Positions 60,820 through 64,000 of a stretch of 64,000 nucleotides of DNA are shown in pieces. A model generated the notes under the pieces. It ran no database searches. It was given only the letters and a program-made list of their open reading frames with translations, and was not told the DNA's origin. The stretch is from Rhodoplanes tepidamans (lineage in GTDB: Bacteria > Pseudomonadota > Alphaproteobacteria > Rhizobiales > Xanthobacteraceae). A program made the translations under genes and the position numbers. The stretch is from contig NZ_JAUSUJ010000001.1 of the NCBI RefSeq assembly GCF_030813915.1, positions 434,001 through 498,000 of the forward strand, given 5' to 3'. Within the stretch, counting starts at the first letter, position 1. Every line of letters starts with the position of its first letter.

Positions 60820-61773
60820 TCACGCATTCGGCAGGTTCCGCGACAGCGCCTCGAGGATCGCCATGCGGACCGCGACGCCCATCTCGACCTGCTCGCGGAT
60901 CAGCGAGCGGGCGCCGTCCGCGACCGTCGAGTTGATCTCGACGCCACGGTTCATCGGGCCCGGATGCATCACCAGGGCGTCCGGCTTGGCGTAGCCGAGC
61001 TTCCGCTCGTCGAGGCCGTAATAGGCGAAGTACTCGGTGGAGGACGGGATGAAGGAGCCGTTCATGCGCTCGCGCTGCAGGCGCAGCATCATCACGATGT
61101 CGGCGTCCTTCAGGCCCTCGCGCATGTCGCGATAGACCTCGACGCCGAACCGCTCGATGCCGGGCGGCAGCAGGGTCGACGGCGCGATCACCCGCACCCG
61201 CGCATCCATCGCGTTGAGCAGGATGAAGTTGGACCGCGCCACCCGCGAATGCAGGATGTCGCCGCAGATCGCCACCGTCAGCCCCTCGAGGCGGCCCTTG
61301 TTGCGGCGGATCGTCAGCGCGTCGAGCAGCGCCTGGGTCGGGTGCTCGTGAGCGCCGTCGCCGGCGTTGACGACCGAGCAGTCGACCTTGTCGGCGAGCA
61401 GCTTGACGGCGCCCGACGCGTTGTGGCGCACCACCAGGATGTCGGGGTGCATCGCGTTGAGCGTGATGGCCGTGTCCATCAGCGTCTCGCCCTTGCGGAT
61501 GGACGAGGACGCGACGGACATGTTCATCACGTCGGCACCGAGTCGCTTGCCGGCGAGCTCGAAGGACGCCTGGGTCCGGGTTGAGGCTTCGAAGAAGAGG
61601 TTGATCTGGGTCCGCCCGCGCAGCGAGGTGGTCTTCTTCTCGACGCGGCGGTTGAGATCGACGAATTCTTCGGCGAGGTCGAGGAGACCGACGATCTCCT
61701 CGCGCGAAAGGCCCTCGATCCCCAACAAATGTCGCTGGCGGAGCACGAAGGCAGGTTTGGGTGCGATATTCAT
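60820..61773 (-). CDS. pyrB: Aspartate transcarbamoylase catalytic subunit
   Basis: A 317-residue enzyme joining carbamoyl phosphate and aspartate in pyrimidine synthesis. The carbamoyl-phosphate loop is [15 protein letters not shown] (STRT), then [13 protein letters not shown] (the 80s loop), [18 protein letters not shown] (HPTQ), [10 protein letters not shown] (aspartate site) and [16 protein letters not shown] 61773 gives the usual start. No regulatory subunit (pyrI) is present, as usual in this group. The pyrC-like protein follows after a 186-base gap holding a repeat. Confidence 0.95.
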   Translation of the reverse strand: MNIAPKPAFVLRQRHLLGIEGLSREEIVGLLDLAEEFVDLNRRVEKKTTSLRGRTQINLFFEASTRTQASFELAGKRLGADVMNMSVASSSIRKGETLMDTAITLNAMHPDILVVRHNASGAVKLLADKVDCSVVNAGDGAHEHPTQALLDALTIRRNKGRLEGLTVAICGDILHSRVARSNFILLNAMDARVRVIAPSTLLPPGIERFGVEVYRDMREGLKDADIVMMLRLQRERMNGSFIPSSTEYFAYYGLDERKLGYAKPDALVMHPGPMNRGVEINSTVADGARSLIREQVEMGVAVRMAILEALSRNLPNA

Positions 61774-61925
61774 CAAAGCCAGCCGTATATGCCCGTTCGA
61801 GGATGGCAGCAAGCACGGCGTGCTATGCTTCGGACTTGTCCCCAGCCGACAGTTCCGCGGAGCGGACCGGGGATGATCCGGGCACGGCCGGACCACACGA
61901 CGAGCAGCGGGCGGGAAAGGGCACG

Positions 61926-63557
61926 ATGGCCGAGCAGGAGAGCAACAACCAGTCTCCGTCCTTCGCCGACGTCGATCTCTACGAGACCGATCGCGCCCTC
62001 AAGGACGCCGTGGCCGCCAACGGCGCGGTCGACGAGGCCCGCCTCCTCGGCGCCTTCGGACGGCGCTGGGGCGCGGCCGAGATGGCCGAGCACGCCCGCC
62101 TCGCCAACGAGAACGTGCCGCGGCTCCAGGCCTTCGACGCGCGCGGCGACCGCCGCGACACGGTCGAGTTCCACCCGTCCTATCACCACCTCCTGAAGGA
62201 GAGCATCGGCGCCAGCCTGCACTGCTCGACCTGGACGCCGGACGGGGCGCGTGCCGACGCGCCGGCCGAGGTGGCGCGGGCGGCCCGCTTCTACATGGTC
62301 GCCCAGGTGGAGAACGGGCACCTCGCCCCGATGATCACCACCCGGGCCGCGGTGGCGCCCCTCGGGGCAGGGCCTCCGCTCGCCGCCGAGATCATCAGGA
62401 AGGTGGTCAACCGCCACTACGACCCGGGCTTCCGGCCATGGGAGGAGAAGTTCGGCCTCACGCTCGGCATGGGGGTGACCGAGCGGCAGGGCGGGACCGA
62501 CGTGCGCGGCGTCGCCACCCGGGCCGCCCCGCTGCCGGACGGCTACGCGGTGACGGGCCGCAAGTGGTTCATGTCGGCCCCGATGAGCGACGCCTTCGTG
62601 GTGCTGGCCCAGGCGCCGGGCGGGCCGTCCGCCGTGCTGGTGCCGCGCTTCCGGCCGGACGGCAGCATCAACGCCATCGAGTTCCAGCGGCTGAAGAACA
62701 CGCTCGGCGGCCGCTCCGGCGCCACTGCCGAGGTCGAGTTCCGCGACGCCTTCGGCTGGCTGCTCGGCGAGGAGGGGGCGGGGGTGCGCACCGTCATGGA
62801 CATGGTGCAGCTCACCCGCGCCGACTGTGCCGTCTCCTCGGCCGGGCTGATGCGTGCGGCGCTCTCCCATGCCGTGCACCACGCCCGCCACCGGGGCGTG
62901 TTCGGCCGCCGGCTGTGGGAGCAGCCGCTGATGCGGGCCGTGCTGGCCGACCTCGCGCTCGAATCCGAGGCGGCGGTCGCGCTGGTGTTCCGGCTCGCGC
63001 GCTCCTTCGATCTCGCCGGTGCCGATCCGGCCGAGCACATGCGCGCCCGGCTGCTCACCCCGGCGGCGAAGTACCGGGTCGGCAAGGCGGCGCCGGGGCT
63101 GCTCGCCGAGGCGATGGAGTGCCTCGGCGGCAACGGCTATGTCGAGGACGGGCCGCTGCCGCGCCTGTATCGCGAGGCCCCCGTCAACGCGATCTGGGAG
63201 GGGGCCGGCAACGTCGTCTGCCTCGACGTTCTGCGTATCCTCGGCCGCCGGCGCGACGCCGTGTGGGCCGTGATCGGCGATCTCGCCCGGGAGGCCAGCG
63301 ATCTGCCGGGCGCCGCGGCCACGGTGGCGGCCGTGAAGAGCGCCTTCGACGACCCGAGCCCGGAAGGGCTCGCCCGCATCGCCGTGGAGAAGCTGGCGCT
63401 GCTCGCGGCGGCCGCCGCCCTGAGGGCCTGCGGCTCGCCGGTCGCCGAGACCTTCGCGCGCGTCCGCCTGGTCGGCGGCACCGGCCTGACGGCCGGCACC
63501 AGCGGCCTCTCGGCCGCCGAGATGGATCGTCTGCTCGGGCGGGCGATGCCGGGGTGA
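61926..63557 (+). CDS. AidB-like acyl-CoA dehydrogenase family flavoprotein
   Basis: A 543-residue protein of the acyl-CoA dehydrogenase superfamily, AidB branch by length and pattern. The N-terminal helical part ends [12 protein letters not shown]. The FAD/beta domain has [18 protein letters not shown] (the usual ITEKxGGSDV), [19 protein letters not shown] and [17 protein letters not shown]. The C-terminal part has [50 protein letters not shown] (the LGGNGY and R-x2-P-x2-IWEG blocks). E. coli AidB binds DNA and limits alkylation damage; whether this protein does so is unknown. It is divergent from pyrB. Confidence 0.88.
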   Translation: MAEQESNNQSPSFADVDLYETDRALKDAVAANGAVDEARLLGAFGRRWGAAEMAEHARLANENVPRLQAFDARGDRRDTVEFHPSYHHLLKESIGASLHCSTWTPDGARADAPAEVARAARFYMVAQVENGHLAPMITTRAAVAPLGAGPPLAAEIIRKVVNRHYDPGFRPWEEKFGLTLGMGVTERQGGTDVRGVATRAAPLPDGYAVTGRKWFMSAPMSDAFVVLAQAPGGPSAVLVPRFRPDGSINAIEFQRLKNTLGGRSGATAEVEFRDAFGWLLGEEGAGVRTVMDMVQLTRADCAVSSAGLMRAALSHAVHHARHRGVFGRRLWEQPLMRAVLADLALESEAAVALVFRLARSFDLAGADPAEHMRARLLTPAAKYRVGKAAPGLLAEAMECLGGNGYVEDGPLPRLYREAPVNAIWEGAGNVVCLDVLRILGRRRDAVWAVIGDLAREASDLPGAAATVAAVKSAFDDPSPEGLARIAVEKLALLAAAAALRACGSPVAETFARVRLVGGTGLTAGTSGLSAAEMDRLLGRAMPG

Positions 63558-63880
63558 GGCCAGCGGCCGCAGCGGCGAGGCGAAGCGGCCGCCCGACGTC
63601 CCCGAACGGGATCCATGGCGCCGCGTGACGGTTTCGTGGCGATCCCGAGGTGACATCGCGGCAGACGGTGCCTCGGTGCCGTATCCCGGTCGGATGTCCC
63701 GGCAGATCAAGCAGTTGGCTTTGTTGCAGTGCAACGGAACCGATCGCCGGGCGTCCGGTTGACGGACCGAGAGCCCGTCACCGAAGCGTCATGGCCCGAA
63801 CGACCGGGGTGGCGACCTCGCGCCCTGCGCGGCGTGATCGCGTCGTCGGGGCGGGTTCGTCCCAGAAGGAGCAGAACACG
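63558..63880. other. Gene-free stretch with one perfect palindrome
   Basis: About 320 bases. GTTGCA-g-TGCAAC (63723-63735) is a perfect 13-base palindrome that could be an operator for the secreted-protein gene at 63881. Its flank GGCTTTGTTGCA also recalls the end of some insertion sequences, but no second end or transposase is visible. Confidence 0.35.
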
Positions 63881-64000
63881 ATGAAGACGATGGTTCATTA
63901 TGCCGTGGCGGCCGGTCTCGCCGGTGCGCTCGCCCTCGCGACCGTGACCCCGAGCGACGCGCAGTCGCGCCGGGCGCAGATGCGTCATCAGGATCGCGTC
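63881..64000 (+). CDS. Secreted protein, N-terminal fragment, unrecognised
   Basis: An ATG at 63881, with AAGGAG 10 bases upstream, opens a frame that runs to the window edge (40 codons). It encodes a signal peptide: MKTMVHYAVAAGLAGALALA, then TVTPSDAQS with a likely cleavage after DAQ or SDA. The start of the mature part is basic and polar (RRAQMRHQDRV). The family cannot be told from so little. Confidence 0.65.
   Translation, partial: MKTMVHYAVAAGLAGALALATVTPSDAQSRRAQMRHQDRV

Noticed and set aside
63713-63740. Insertion-sequence end (GGCTTTGTTGCA)
   Set aside because: Short partial likeness, no partner end, no transposase and no target duplication in view.
1-64000. CRISPR arrays, prophage, restriction or toxin-antitoxin modules
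   Set aside because: No regularly spaced repeats, phage structural genes, methylase-nuclease pairs or convincing toxin-antitoxin pairs were seen.

Overview
The window is high-GC, densely coded DNA of the kind found in Hyphomicrobiales (Rhizobiales) and related alphaproteobacteria. This placement rests on the divK-pleD-rpmG gene order, the pyrB-pyrC-plsY-dprA-topA-rnr order, an EipB-type envelope protein, a DNA polymerase IV with an N-terminal Cys4 motif, and a D-tartrate dehydratase nearly identical in motif layout to the Bradyrhizobium enzyme. No plasmid, phage or CRISPR signature was seen.

Region 1 (1-22,091) opens with the end of moaA and a lone hypC. It then holds a large exopolysaccharide (EPS) locus. 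A GMC-type flavin oxidoreductase (913-2598, + strand) faces about 15 minus-strand genes read from a promoter near 20,376 down to 2671. They are an ExoY-like priming transferase, glycosyltransferases, a pyruvyl transferase, a Wzy-like polymerase, an ExoP-like co-polymerase, methyltransferases, an acyltransferase, a GH16 glycanase, a Wzx flippase, an ExoF-like export protein and an ExoX/SyrA-like small membrane protein. Together they make a complete Wzx/Wzy-type EPS system: priming, assembly, decoration (pyruvate, acyl and methyl groups), flipping, polymerisation, export and trimming. Several start codons overlap the preceding stop. Upstream of the operon lie a perfect dyad at the promoter, an AT-rich stretch, a heavily decayed IS256-type transposase and tRNA-Glu.

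Region 2 (22,362-34,059) is a mixed housekeeping and metabolic block. It holds glyoxalase I, a sirtuin, a double cold-shock protein followed by a DUF192 protein, tRNA-Pro, D-tartrate dehydratase with a divergent LysR regulator, a D-2-hydroxyacid dehydrogenase, an NDUFS4-like protein, a zinc-binding ZnuA with its own promoter and Zur-like operator, a HIT protein, a minimal PilZ protein, and a RidA-GDPD-DUF482 operon.

Region 3 (34,285-40,784) carries EipB, DNA polymerase IV, the DivK-PleD cell-cycle and c-di-GMP pair, a candidate small RNA with a long terminator hairpin, ribosomal protein L33 and an ECF sigma factor.

Region 4 (40,835-47,658) is a tripartite RND efflux system. The pump and adaptor genes run leftward. 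A divergent TetR regulator and the outer-membrane channel run rightward. The regulator is frameshifted, while its likely operator over the pump promoter is intact.

Region 5 (47,799-64,000) is the conserved minus-strand series pyrB, pyrC (lacking the HxH metal motif), plsY, a methyltransferase, dprA, topA, rnr and NUDIX. Into it are set plus-strand genes for a FemAB/GNAT-like protein, a small conserved protein and an AidB-like acyl-CoA dehydrogenase. The window ends in the first 40 codons of a secreted protein.

The points that most deserve follow-up are the lysine-less Walker A of the EPS co-polymerase, the EPS promoter dyad, the frameshifted efflux repressor, the candidate sRNA at 38.7-38.9 kb and the HxH-less dihydroorotase. 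No wholly novel system could be shown from sequence alone.
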